Source: Flavobacterium ginsenosidimutans
Lineage (GTDB): Bacteria > Bacteroidota > Bacteroidia > Flavobacteriales > Flavobacteriaceae
NCBI RefSeq assembly: GCF_003254625.1
Contig: NZ_QJRJ01000077.1
Location: 124,001-188,000 of the forward strand
DNA: 64,000 nucleotides
Direction of reading: 5' to 3'
Position 1 is the stretch's first letter. Each line of letters opens with the position of its first letter. The notes beneath the pieces were generated by a model. That model had not been told where the DNA came from. It saw only the letters and a list, made by a program, of their open reading frames with translations, and searched no databases. This document shows, piece after piece, positions 24,439-32,613 of this stretch. The translations under genes were made by a program, and so were the position numbers.

Positions 24439-25010
24439 AAACACGCCTTTCTGTTTGCGAACTTGAATATGATGAAATAAAAGAAGCAACTCCAGCAACA
24501 GACGAAGAAATAGATAGATTAGCTTCTCATTTTTCGCAACCCATTCCAGAACAATTAAAGGCATTTTACAAAACGATTGGCGGCATCGAATCGGAAGAAA
24601 TTTTCAGTATTTTTTCTCCTCAAAGTCTTCTTTCTAATATTGAAAGACGATCTGGATTTGTGCATAAATCTACCGGAATTATCGATATGATTGTGGCCTT
24701 TTGGGGAAATGACAGACCCGAATTTCAGGAATTTGAGCTGCTTACAAAAGAACAAACCGCAAAAATCAATGAAGCTTTTCCTTGCATCGGCTGGATCATG
24801 GCTGAAGAAGACGGATGTGAGAGTGGCGAATACATAATTTTTGACCAAAATGGAAATTTTATGAATTTATATTCTCATCAAGATGATCTTGGAAAAACTG
24901 CAAATCAATTACTTAAGATGTTAGAAACGGGAATTCCTGAAAGAACACTAAAAAGTGTATTGCAAGAACTTTTTGAAAGAGCTGAAGGAAATTTAAGTCG
25001 ATGGGATTAA
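24426..25010 (+). CDS. SMI1/KNR4 family (SUKH-like) protein
   Basis: The 194-aa cytoplasmic protein has the SMI1/KNR4 pattern: ATDEEIDRLASHFSQPIPEQ, then LKAFYKTIGGIE, the middle WIMAEEDGCESGEYIIFDQN, and the final DDLGKTANQLLKMLETG. SUKH proteins are often immunity proteins against polymorphic toxins, but many are isolated genes of unknown role. No toxin gene is seen here, so an orphan immunity role is only one possibility. It lies in the accessory stretch downstream of tRNA-Ala. Confidence 0.78.
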   Translation: MEQIKTRLSVCELEYDEIKEATPATDEEIDRLASHFSQPIPEQLKAFYKTIGGIESEEIFSIFSPQSLLSNIERRSGFVHKSTGIIDMIVAFWGNDRPEFQEFELLTKEQTAKINEAFPCIGWIMAEEDGCESGEYIIFDQNGNFMNLYSHQDDLGKTANQLLKMLETGIPERTLKSVLQELFERAEGNLSRWD

Positions 25011-25148
25011 ACTGTTATAAAAAAAATAATAGCCAATATTTCGTTGTAATCAAAACAACAAATAACAAACGTTAAAAATCATGTGCGAATTAAGCTCATT
25101 ATAATGAGAGAAACATAACAATAACTATATCGAATTATTAAAGAAATA

Positions 25149-25278
25149 AATTGCCTCCAGCTTTAGCTGGAGGTCAAAAAATATTGCCTTCAAATAGGCT
25201 TTAGCCAAAATATTCTATTAATTTGGCTAAAGCCCATTTGCTTAAATTAAAAACCTCCAGCTAAAGCTGGAGGCAATT
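25149..25278. repeat. 130-bp nested palindromic element
   Basis: The ends AATTGCCTCCAGCTTTAGCT and AGCTAAAGCTGGAGGCAATT form terminal inverted repeats, each of which contains its own small palindrome (CCTCCAGCT...AGCTGGAGG). The inner part has a second inverted pair built on GGCTTTAGCC and GGCTAAAGCC. The whole can fold into one long hairpin. No gene is inside. The structure resembles a MITE or composite REP element. It separates two convergent genes. Confidence 0.8.
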
Positions 25279-25301
25279 GAAAAAATATCTTACTAGACTT
25301 A

Positions 25302-26318
25302 TTATTCAAGCAAAAGTAGCGTCCTATTTATTAATTCATTTTTATACTTCAAAACATCATCTACATTACTTAATAAATACTCATTATTTTCAATAGCGAT
25401 TTTCAATTTTGCATCAGTAAAAACCAATTTGCAAATAACTTTTTTAGGATGATCATCAATACTAATGTTAAAAAAGCTCTTAAAATCTTTAAAGAAAATT
25501 CTCTGACTTGGAATTTTCTTATTTTGTATTAACAAAGTTCTTATCGTATGATAAGCCTGAATTTCTGTTTCAGTTGTAATAATTCCACCAGTATTTGAAT
25601 TTGATTCAGCAAGTACTTTTTTATCATATAAAGATTTCAACAAAGCAGAATTAATCATTGTAATCATTTTACCTTGCGTTTCATCATTGAATTTGGTCTT
25701 AAAGTTCATATTCCTGTGAATAATTTTCAACAAATCTTTTGAAGGCACTATAAACTCCTTTAACAAACCTGCTTCAAAATCTTCCGCAAAAACACAATCT
25801 TGCGCAGTTTTAATTATCTCACTAATTACCACATATCTTTTATCAAACTTAATAAGAGTTTCTAGATCTTTATCAGAATAATTAGATAAATTGAATATAA
25901 AAAAAGGTTTAGAGTCAATTACATTTGGTAATAAAATATCTGAATAGAATCTATATTCAATTCCATTAGTTAAAATTGCAATTCTTGAACTTTTTGTATT
26001 ACTAAAATACCCGTTAAGCTGACCCGCTTCTTTATCACTTAGTTTACTATTATATTTTTTTGCTTCTATAAGAATGGTTTCCTTCTTATTAAGAAATATA
26101 GCGTAATCAATTTTCTGACTTACACGTTCTCCAAAATCCGCATTGAATTCTGGAATCAAATCATTAGAAATATAGTTTAAAAGTTGAAAAAATGGTTCAA
26201 TCAAAAATTTACGAGTTTGGGCTTCATTGGTGCAAAGCTCTATTGCCTCGTTAATTTTAAAATTTTCAAGAGTTTTTCTTAGCTGATTAATGGATTGCTT
26301 AGGTATGTTTGTGGTCAT
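25302..26318 (-). CDS. HsdR_N-type PD-(D/E)XK protein (orphan)
   Basis: A 338-aa protein whose first half matches the type I restriction enzyme R-subunit N-terminal fold. The catalytic pattern is Asp71 in SQKIDYAIFL, then Glu85-Ala-Lys87 in ILIEAKKY, followed by the glutamine motif GQLNGYF. There is no helicase domain, so it is not a full HsdR subunit. Residues about 180-338 form an unrelated C-terminal part ending with a possible wing-like segment. No HsdM or HsdS gene is nearby. It may be a stand-alone nuclease or defence relic in the tRNA-Ala accessory region. Confidence 0.82.
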   Translation of the reverse strand: MTTNIPKQSINQLRKTLENFKINEAIELCTNEAQTRKFLIEPFFQLLNYISNDLIPEFNADFGERVSQKIDYAIFLNKKETILIEAKKYNSKLSDKEAGQLNGYFSNTKSSRIAILTNGIEYRFYSDILLPNVIDSKPFFIFNLSNYSDKDLETLIKFDKRYVVISEIIKTAQDCVFAEDFEAGLLKEFIVPSKDLLKIIHRNMNFKTKFNDETQGKMITMINSALLKSLYDKKVLAESNSNTGGIITTETEIQAYHTIRTLLIQNKKIPSQRIFFKDFKSFFNISIDDHPKKVICKLVFTDAKLKIAIENNEYLLSNVDDVLKYKNELINRTLLLLE

Positions 26319-26485
26319 TTTCTGGTTGATGGTTAGTTAGACAAACTGTAAAATCAGAACTAAACTAATAAAAATAAATCAATTACTAAGATTTTAAAAA
26401 TCATTAGCTTACACAAACAAATATCAAATTTTATTTACAATAAATTTTACGGAAAACCATATTCGTTTTATTGTGTTGTAAAACA

Positions 26486-26896
26486 TCAAACTTCCTCTTT
26501 GATATATTTAAAATAGTACTTTAAAAAATATATAGGAAAAAAAGCTAATGCAATAGGAAGATACATTCCCAAAAAAGCATCATTAAAATTTAATATCATC
26601 TTTTCTATCACCATTAAAAAAACAAATCCAAGGACGGTAAATATCCAGTAACTTCTTTTTTCGTTTCCTTTATCAAAATAAATGAATACAGACGAAATAA
26701 ATTGAAAGAGATAGAAAATCAAATTCATCAAAAAGATCAGAATTGTACCTTTATTAAAATCTTCAAAATGACAATAAGTAAAGAAAACGGACAAAATAAG
26801 TCCCGCTATTAAATCTGAAATCAAAAATGTTCCCCATCTAATACAAGCAAAAGTAAAAATGGCTAAGAAAACGAAGAAGACAATATATCCAATCAT
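26486..26896 (-). CDS. Four-helix membrane protein, unknown function
   Basis: A 136-aa protein of about four hydrophobic helices (starting IGYIVFFVFLAIFTFACIRW and including LIAGLILSVFFTY and YWIFTVLGFVFLMVI) with short loops. No motif or family is recognised. It is followed by a gene of unknown function on the same strand. AT content is very high, as in its neighbours in this accessory stretch. Confidence 0.6.
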   Translation of the reverse strand: MIGYIVFFVFLAIFTFACIRWGTFLISDLIAGLILSVFFTYCHFEDFNKGTILIFLMNLIFYLFQFISSVFIYFDKGNEKRSYWIFTVLGFVFLMVIEKMILNFNDAFLGMYLPIALAFFPIYFLKYYFKYIKEEV

Positions 26897-27007
26897 ATTG
26901 ATTTAAATTTTACTCAAAAAATTACCTAATTAAAAACCCCGTCCTTATTACCTCAAAAACAACCTCAAGCTAAAACAGTTTAATTTGAAAATGACTTTTA
27001 ATCCAAT

Positions 27008-27274
27008 TCAGCCCATTGATAAAATCCACTTTCTCAAACAAACCATTATTCTTTCAACTTCATCCAAATCATATTCTTTATTTGCAATGACATGATATAT
27101 TTCGTTAAGTAATATAGTTTCATCTAGATCATACAAACAAGAAATAAACTTGGCTAGATTTCTGTCTGAGAAATATTCGTAAAATAAATAGATCATATTT
27201 TTATAATCTATATCATCTAAATTGATTGAACTATTTTTTACTAACGCTAAAGATTTTTCTAACCAGATTTCCAT
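27008..27274 (-). CDS. 88-aa acidic protein, unknown function
   Basis: This small, alpha-helical, acidic protein starts MEIWLEKSLALVKNSSINLD and ends MVCLRKWILSMG. It has no signal peptide or membrane helix. Its size and acidity resemble immunity or antitoxin proteins, but no partner toxin is seen and the resemblance is not specific. It lies just before a copy of the CTTTGTGCCTT-type repeat (27297-27335). Confidence 0.5.
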   Translation of the reverse strand: MEIWLEKSLALVKNSSINLDDIDYKNMIYLFYEYFSDRNLAKFISCLYDLDETILLNEIYHVIANKEYDLDEVERIMVCLRKWILSMG

Positions 27275-27296
27275 AACTTTTTTTAAATTTTATTCC

Positions 27297-27335
27297 GAAA
27301 AAATCTTAGTGTCTTTGTGCCTTTGTGGCAAGAAT
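27297..27335. repeat. Copy of the CTTTGTGCCTT...GTGGCAA dispersed repeat
   Basis: AAATCTTAGTGTCTTTGTGC followed by CTTTGTGGCAAGAA resembles the repeats flanking the GxxExxY gene at 6825-6855 and 7305-7335. Here no GxxExxY gene is adjacent. Confidence 0.5.
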
Positions 27336-27337
27336 AC

Positions 27338-28306
27338 TTAACGAAGCAAAAACCCCATCCTTATAGACCCATAAAAATATCCCGAATTAGTATCAATTCC
27401 TGGATCATTCAATTCTCTTCCGCGGTATAGGAAAGAATACGAGATATTGAAGTTGTTGTGTCGGTATTTTAAACCAGCTTCGGCATTGAAACGAAGTGGC
27501 TCCAATTCAAAAGTAATTGGACTTGTGTCGTTAAACATGCTTCCCTCAATTGTGGCATCATAAAACTGATAATTTACACTTGGTGCTGCGTAGAAATAAA
27601 ATTCTCTAATATTTGGCTGATCATGCACACTTACGGAAGCATCATACATATTAGAATCGTAAATTGGAAGCAGTTTTTTAAACCCAAATCGAGCCATAAA
27701 TCCTGTTGAAACACCTGAAAAAATGGTTCCCAAATTACCTTCTGACTGCCAATGAAGATCTACAAAATCATTATGTTTTGAAGGAAACATTTTTTTAGAG
27801 TAAATGGCATGAGCCTGAACGCCGAAAGCATTATGCAACTGGTTTTCCCAACCATAAACTTTTTTGTAACCTATAATGTTGTGAAAACCAACCTGAGTTT
27901 CTTCTCCCAAAGCATTTGGTCCCATAAAACCCAATTGGAAATCGGTTTTTAATACCGATTCGCTTTCGTAAAAAAAACTTCTACCAGCTTCTGCAAAAAG
28001 ATAAGCTGTAAACGGTCGGTCGTTTACTGTAACTGCTTCTTTGTTTAAAAATCGCGGATTGTAAATATATTGCCCGATACGAAATTCGGTGATTTTTTTA
28101 TTGATTTTGGGATTATCGTTTTTTGATAAAAACCTGTAAAAAAGCTCCAGCCCATTCGTATAATACATATCATATTTAGACGATGTGTATAAATCGTTAT
28201 CAGATATAAAACCTATTTCTGCAGTTTTTCCTTGTCCAAAAGTGAGCGTTACAGTCAATATCAGAAAAGCAAAAAGTGTTTTTTTACTTCTTCTCTTCTT
28301 TACCAT
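27338..28306 (-). CDS. LpxR-like lipid A deacylase family outer membrane protein
   Basis: A 322-aa exported protein whose ATG at 28306 lies inside the 3' end of mtgA (23-bp overlap). This start gives a normal signal peptide (MVKKRRSKKTLFAFLILTVT...FGQG), unlike the upstream start. The mature part opens with the LpxR-like SDNDLYTSSKYDMYYTNG, and alternating strands fit a 12-strand beta-barrel. It ends with YFYGSIRMGFLLR, a typical outer-membrane C-terminus. LpxR removes the 3'-acyloxyacyl chain of lipid A; whether this protein has that activity is not shown. Confidence 0.8.
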   Translation of the reverse strand: MVKKRRSKKTLFAFLILTVTLTFGQGKTAEIGFISDNDLYTSSKYDMYYTNGLELFYRFLSKNDNPKINKKITEFRIGQYIYNPRFLNKEAVTVNDRPFTAYLFAEAGRSFFYESESVLKTDFQLGFMGPNALGEETQVGFHNIIGYKKVYGWENQLHNAFGVQAHAIYSKKMFPSKHNDFVDLHWQSEGNLGTIFSGVSTGFMARFGFKKLLPIYDSNMYDASVSVHDQPNIREFYFYAAPSVNYQFYDATIEGSMFNDTSPITFELEPLRFNAEAGLKYRHNNFNISYSFLYRGRELNDPGIDTNSGYFYGSIRMGFLLR

Positions 28307-29072
28307 TATAATATATTTTTCCAACGTAACGCATCTCACGAACAATTCGTTCTTTTCTTCTACTGATATAACTTGAAGAACCCGTAGCTTTAAATTTTCT
28401 TGGATTTGGAAGAATTGCCGCAATTCCCGCTGCCTGCATTGGCGTTAAACTAGAAGCATCACGTCTGTACCAATGTTCAGTTGCCGCATAAGCTCCGTAA
28501 ACTCCGTCGCCCATTTCAATACTGTTCAGATAAACTTCCATGATACGTTCTTTCCCCCAAATCAATTCAATTAGAACTGTAAAATAAGCTTCTAGGCCTT
28601 TACGGAAATAACTTTTTCCTTGCCATAAAAAGACATTTTTAGCGGTTTGCTGCGAAATGGTGCTTCCGCCACGAATTCTACGTCCGCGTTCGTTACTTTT
28701 ATATGCTTTTTGAAGTGCTTTAAAATCGAAACCGTTATGCGTTAAAAATGTTGCATCTTCACTCGCGATAACTGCTTTTTGAAGATTCATTGATATTTTT
28801 TCGATCGGTTCCCAATCATGGTCAAAATATACTTCTTTTCCTGCCATTTTATTTTCGATAGCACGAATAATCATTAAAGGAGTAAATGGCACCGGAACGT
28901 ATTTAAAAAATATAACCGATCCAATTGATATTCCAAAAAACCATAAAGCAGCTTTGATAAAAAACCATTTTATTTTTTCACCCAAAGAACGATTTCCTTT
29001 TTTTGAAGACGTTTTTGGTTTAGGTTTAGTTGCTGTTGTTTTTTTTGGTGCTGGTTTTTTGGTTGCTGCCAT
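28284..29072 (-). CDS. mtgA: Monofunctional peptidoglycan glycosyltransferase
   Basis: The 262-aa enzyme polymerises lipid II into glycan strands at the periplasmic face. A lysine-rich basic N-terminus (1-30) precedes one transmembrane helix (about 37-57). The GT51 domain shows the catalytic Glu105 in VIASEDATFL, RGGSTISQQTAKNVFLW, and KERIMEVYLNSIEMGDGVYG. No transpeptidase domain follows, so it is the monofunctional form. It overlaps both the upstream oxidoreductase gene (1 bp, TAATG) and the downstream LpxR-like gene (23 bp), indicating a coupled three-gene operon. Confidence 0.94.
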   Translation of the reverse strand: MAATKKPAPKKTTATKPKPKTSSKKGNRSLGEKIKWFFIKAALWFFGISIGSVIFFKYVPVPFTPLMIIRAIENKMAGKEVYFDHDWEPIEKISMNLQKAVIASEDATFLTHNGFDFKALQKAYKSNERGRRIRGGSTISQQTAKNVFLWQGKSYFRKGLEAYFTVLIELIWGKERIMEVYLNSIEMGDGVYGAYAATEHWYRRDASSLTPMQAAGIAAILPNPRKFKATGSSSYISRRKERIVREMRYVGKIYYNGKEEKK

Positions 29073-30184
29073 TATATTAAATCTGCTAAATCTGTTCCTA
29101 TTAAACTTCCTATTGCCACTCCCATTCCGCCTAAACGTACTCCGCAGAACACATTTTCAGAAAGTTGAGTAACGACAGGATTCTTACTATTTCCAATTCC
29201 CATAATGCCGCTCCATCGGTGCGCAATCTGAAAATCCTGATTTGGTAAAATTACATTTTTCAGTAAATCTTCCAATTTATTTTGAATAATTTTCGTCTGT
29301 CCAAATTCGGTTGTGGTTTCACCTTCAAAATCAAGATTTCGACCTCCGCCTAATAAAATTCGGTCACCAATATTTCTGAAATAATAATACCCACGATCTA
29401 AATGAAACGTTCCTTTGACATCTAAATTGTGAATAGGCTCTGTAATAAGCACTTGCGCTCTTGCTGGTTTTACTTCTCCGTTTGTTAAAGATCCTGCAAA
29501 ACCATTGGTTGCAAAAAACAATTTTTGAGTTTTAAAACTAAAATCATTTAAAACTACTTCGACATGATTTCCTGTATCGACATAAGAAGTCACCGTCTGC
29601 TGATTTAAAATTAAAATATCTGCCGAAACTGCTTGTTTCAATAATTCCTGCATCATATTTCCAGTATCAATTTGTGCTTCAAACGGATTAAAAATCAAAT
29701 AATCTTGAATATTCTGAAATCCGAAACGGTCTACTTCTTTCGAAAAAACATCGGCTTTAAAAAGCGGTTTCAAAACTTCATTGATAAACGGAATTTTAGC
29801 AACACATTCATTAAATCCGAATTCGTCTTCTTTCAAAAATAATTCATATCCGCCGTGAGGTTTAAAATCAATTGCCGAATCTCCTAATCTTTTTCGAAGT
29901 AATTGAAGCCCTTTCCAACGTTTCTCAATCAAATGCACTACGTCCTCTTCTGAATGCGTTTTCAAATCTTCTAGAATTTCAGAAATACTTCCGAAACAAG
30001 CAAAACCGGCATTTTTGGTACTTGCGCCTTGTGGCAGCATTCCACGTTCTAAAACCAGAATTTTAGCAGCAGGAAATCTTTCGCGCAAGCGTAATGCTGT
30101 ATGCAAGCCAACGATTCCACTGCCAACAATTGTGTAATCGACATTCGTAAACCAATTTTTAAGTTCCCAATAGCTTAGTTCCAT
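29072..30184 (-). CDS. FAD-dependent oxidoreductase (DAO family)
   Basis: A 370-aa flavoprotein with the dinucleotide-binding start YTIVGSGIVGLHTALRL, an acidic end of strand 2 (LVLERGM), and the GASTKNAGFACFGS segment typical of D-amino-acid oxidase/glycine oxidase-like enzymes. The C-terminal part contains GYYYFRNIGDRILLGGGR and HRWSGIMGIG, the substrate-side fold, and ends with a second flavin contact (GGMGVAIGSLIG). It probably oxidises an amine or amino acid. The substrate is not evident. It is the first gene of the operon with mtgA. Confidence 0.85.
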   Translation of the reverse strand: MELSYWELKNWFTNVDYTIVGSGIVGLHTALRLRERFPAAKILVLERGMLPQGASTKNAGFACFGSISEILEDLKTHSEEDVVHLIEKRWKGLQLLRKRLGDSAIDFKPHGGYELFLKEDEFGFNECVAKIPFINEVLKPLFKADVFSKEVDRFGFQNIQDYLIFNPFEAQIDTGNMMQELLKQAVSADILILNQQTVTSYVDTGNHVEVVLNDFSFKTQKLFFATNGFAGSLTNGEVKPARAQVLITEPIHNLDVKGTFHLDRGYYYFRNIGDRILLGGGRNLDFEGETTTEFGQTKIIQNKLEDLLKNVILPNQDFQIAHRWSGIMGIGNSKNPVVTQLSENVFCGVRLGGMGVAIGSLIGTDLADLI

Positions 30185-30536
30185 CTTTGTGTTGAATTAA
30201 ATTCCAAATTTAAAATTCCAAATTCCAATCTTGGGTTAAATTACAATTTTTTAAATTTCGAAACCCTCAACGATTTCATTTTTTTGTATGATGAACGTCC
30301 CGAGACTTTTGGAGAAGCCTCTCAACTATGCGCCCTTCGACTTCGCTTAGGGTGACAAGACGAAAACTTGAAATTGCTTTTTTGATAATGTTTAAGAATA
30401 AAAATTCGTGAATTAGTGGCGAATAAAAATTTAAAGACAGCGTTTTTGAAATTTTAACAATAATTGGGATTTGGAATTTTAAAGTTTGGGATTTTAAATT
30501 CGTATTTTTAGCGCCACAAAAAATAGAATTTTTATT
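30185..30536. other. 352-bp gap between divergent genes, AT-rich repeats
   Basis: The gap contains runs built from AAATTCCAAATT-type words on both sides, plus a repeat arm at 30332-30358 (GCCCTTCGACTTCGCTTAGG and GTGACAA) related to the arm at 12829-12860. No frame of convincing composition is seen. A TATTTTTA box at 30503-30510 is a weak candidate for the -7 element of the S9 peptidase gene. Confidence 0.5.
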
Positions 30537-32438
30537 ATGAAAAAAGTAGTATTAACAACCTTAATAATGATGAGTTTAAACGCTATCGGACAAAATGTAA
30601 TGTCTCCAGAATTGTTATGGAAATTAGGAAGAGTAACGCCTCTTGGCATTTCTAAAGATGCTAAAAATGTTGTTTTTAAAGTTTCTACGCCTTCTGTAGA
30701 AGAAAATAAATCGGCTTCTAAAATTTATACAATTCCCGTAAATGGCGGAAATGCAACTGAAATTAAAGACACCAAAGATATTTTGGCAGACAAAAACATT
30801 TCGCCTGACGGAAAATTTTTGGTTTACAATGAAGAAGTAAAAATTGACAAAGTTTTAGGAAAAGATTTTTATCCAAGTCTAACAAAATCTGATGCTCAAA
30901 TTTATGACGGATTAGATTATCGCCACTGGGACACTTGGAACGAAGGAAAATTTAATCACGTTTTTTATAAAGAAAACAAAGACGGAGCAAAAGGAATCGA
31001 CATCTTGAAAGGTGAAACTTTCGATTCTCCGCAAAAACCTTTTGGCGGTGACGAAGATTATATTTGGTCGCCAGACAGCAAAAGCATTTTTTACGTTTGC
31101 AAGAAAAAAGCAGGAACGGCTTATGCTATTTCAACTAACACGGATATTTATGAGTACAATTTAGAAACTCAAAAAACAACAAATAAAACCGAAGGTAATT
31201 TAGGTTACGATACCGCTCCGCAATTTTCTCCAACAGGAAATTTATCTTGGTTGCAAATGAAACGTGACGGTTACGAGTCTGATAAAAACGACATTATTGT
31301 TGAGTTTAAAGGAATCAAAACTAACTTAACGGCAAACTGGGACGGAACTGTTGATAATTTTATCTGGAGTAAAGATGGAAAAACGGTATTTTTTGTTGCG
31401 CCAATTGATGGAACAAAACAACTTTTCTCGGTTAATTTTCCTGGTTTAACTAAAATCGCGATCAATGTTCGTCAATTGACAAACGGAGATTTTGATGTGA
31501 ATGATTTAATTGGTTTCTCTGGAGATGATATTATCGTTACCAGAACAGACATGAATCATGCGGGAGAAATTTATTCTTTCAACTTGAAGAAAAACACTTG
31601 GAAACAATTATCAAACATCAATACTGAAACGTACAAAACTTTAGCGTTAAGCAAAACAAAAAAACGTTACGTTACAACAACTGACGGTAAAAAAATGCTA
31701 GTTTGGGTAATTCTTCCTCCAAATTTTGATGCTTCTAAAAAATATCCAACTTTGTTATTCTGCCAAGGCGGACCTCAAAGTGCGCTAACACAATCGTATT
31801 CTTTCCGTTGGAATTTCTCTTTAATGGCTGCTAAAGGTTATGTAGTTGTGGCTCCAAACCGTCGTGGAATGCCAGGACACGGAGTTGAGTGGAACGAGCA
31901 AATTAGTAAAGATTGGGGCGGACAAGTTATGGATGATTATCTTTCTGCAATTGATGATGTGGCAAAAGAAAGTTATGTTGACAAAAGCCGTTTAGGTTGC
32001 GTTGGAGCTAGCTACGGAGGATATTCTGTATTTTATTTAGCTGGAATTCACAAAAACCGTTTCAAAACTTTTATCGCTCATGATGGTGTTTTCAATACCG
32101 TTTCAATGTTAGGAACAACTGAAGAAGTTTTCTTTAACAACTGGGATTTCGGCGGACCATATTGGGAAAAAGATAATGTTGTAGCACAAAAAGCTTATAC
32201 CACATTTAATCCTGCAACTTTGGTTCAAAACTGGAACAAGCCAATTTTGATTTTCCAAGGAGGTAAAGATTTCCGTGTGCCAATTGGACAGGGACAAGAA
32301 GCTTTTCAGGCGGCTCAGTTAAGAGGACTTAAGAGTAGATTTGTTTATTTCCCAGACGAAAATCACTGGGTTTTAAAACCACAGAACGCTCAAGTTTGGC
32401 AAGGTGAATTCTTCAAATGGTTAGATGAGACTTTGTAA
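30537..32438 (+). CDS. Exported S9 family peptidase (prolyl oligopeptidase type)
   Basis: The 633-aa protein has a signal peptide (about 1-18, cleavage near IGQ), a beta-propeller-like middle with WD-type strands (about 40-370), and a C-terminal alpha/beta-hydrolase domain. The catalytic Ser492 lies in GASYGGYS, Asp578 in GGKDFRVP and His610 in DENHW. This is the dipeptidyl-peptidase/acylaminoacyl-peptidase branch of family S9. It should cleave short peptides in the periplasm or on the cell surface. Transcription probably ends at the hairpin at 32460-32495. Confidence 0.92.
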   Translation: MKKVVLTTLIMMSLNAIGQNVMSPELLWKLGRVTPLGISKDAKNVVFKVSTPSVEENKSASKIYTIPVNGGNATEIKDTKDILADKNISPDGKFLVYNEEVKIDKVLGKDFYPSLTKSDAQIYDGLDYRHWDTWNEGKFNHVFYKENKDGAKGIDILKGETFDSPQKPFGGDEDYIWSPDSKSIFYVCKKKAGTAYAISTNTDIYEYNLETQKTTNKTEGNLGYDTAPQFSPTGNLSWLQMKRDGYESDKNDIIVEFKGIKTNLTANWDGTVDNFIWSKDGKTVFFVAPIDGTKQLFSVNFPGLTKIAINVRQLTNGDFDVNDLIGFSGDDIIVTRTDMNHAGEIYSFNLKKNTWKQLSNINTETYKTLALSKTKKRYVTTTDGKKMLVWVILPPNFDASKKYPTLLFCQGGPQSALTQSYSFRWNFSLMAAKGYVVVAPNRRGMPGHGVEWNEQISKDWGGQVMDDYLSAIDDVAKESYVDKSRLGCVGASYGGYSVFYLAGIHKNRFKTFIAHDGVFNTVSMLGTTEEVFFNNWDFGGPYWEKDNVVAQKAYTTFNPATLVQNWNKPILIFQGGKDFRVPIGQGQEAFQAAQLRGLKSRFVYFPDENHWVLKPQNAQVWQGEFFKWLDETL

Positions 32439-32459
32439 TTCATAAAACAACATTTTTTG

Positions 32460-32495
32460 ACAGCCGTAGATTTACATAATCTACGGCTGTTTTTG
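32460..32495 (+). terminator. Rho-independent terminator
   Basis: ACAGCCGTAGATTTA and its partner TAATCTACGGCTGT form a stable stem followed by TTTTTGTTTG. It ends the S9 peptidase transcript. Confidence 0.85.
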
Positions 32496-32613
32496 TTTGT
32501 TCACCTTACAATTATATAACATATTGGTACATTTACTATTCCGAAAACAGATTTTTTTAGATAAATTGCAAAGGTTTATAATATCCCAAATTCCCAATAC
32601 CTTTCAGCAAAAT

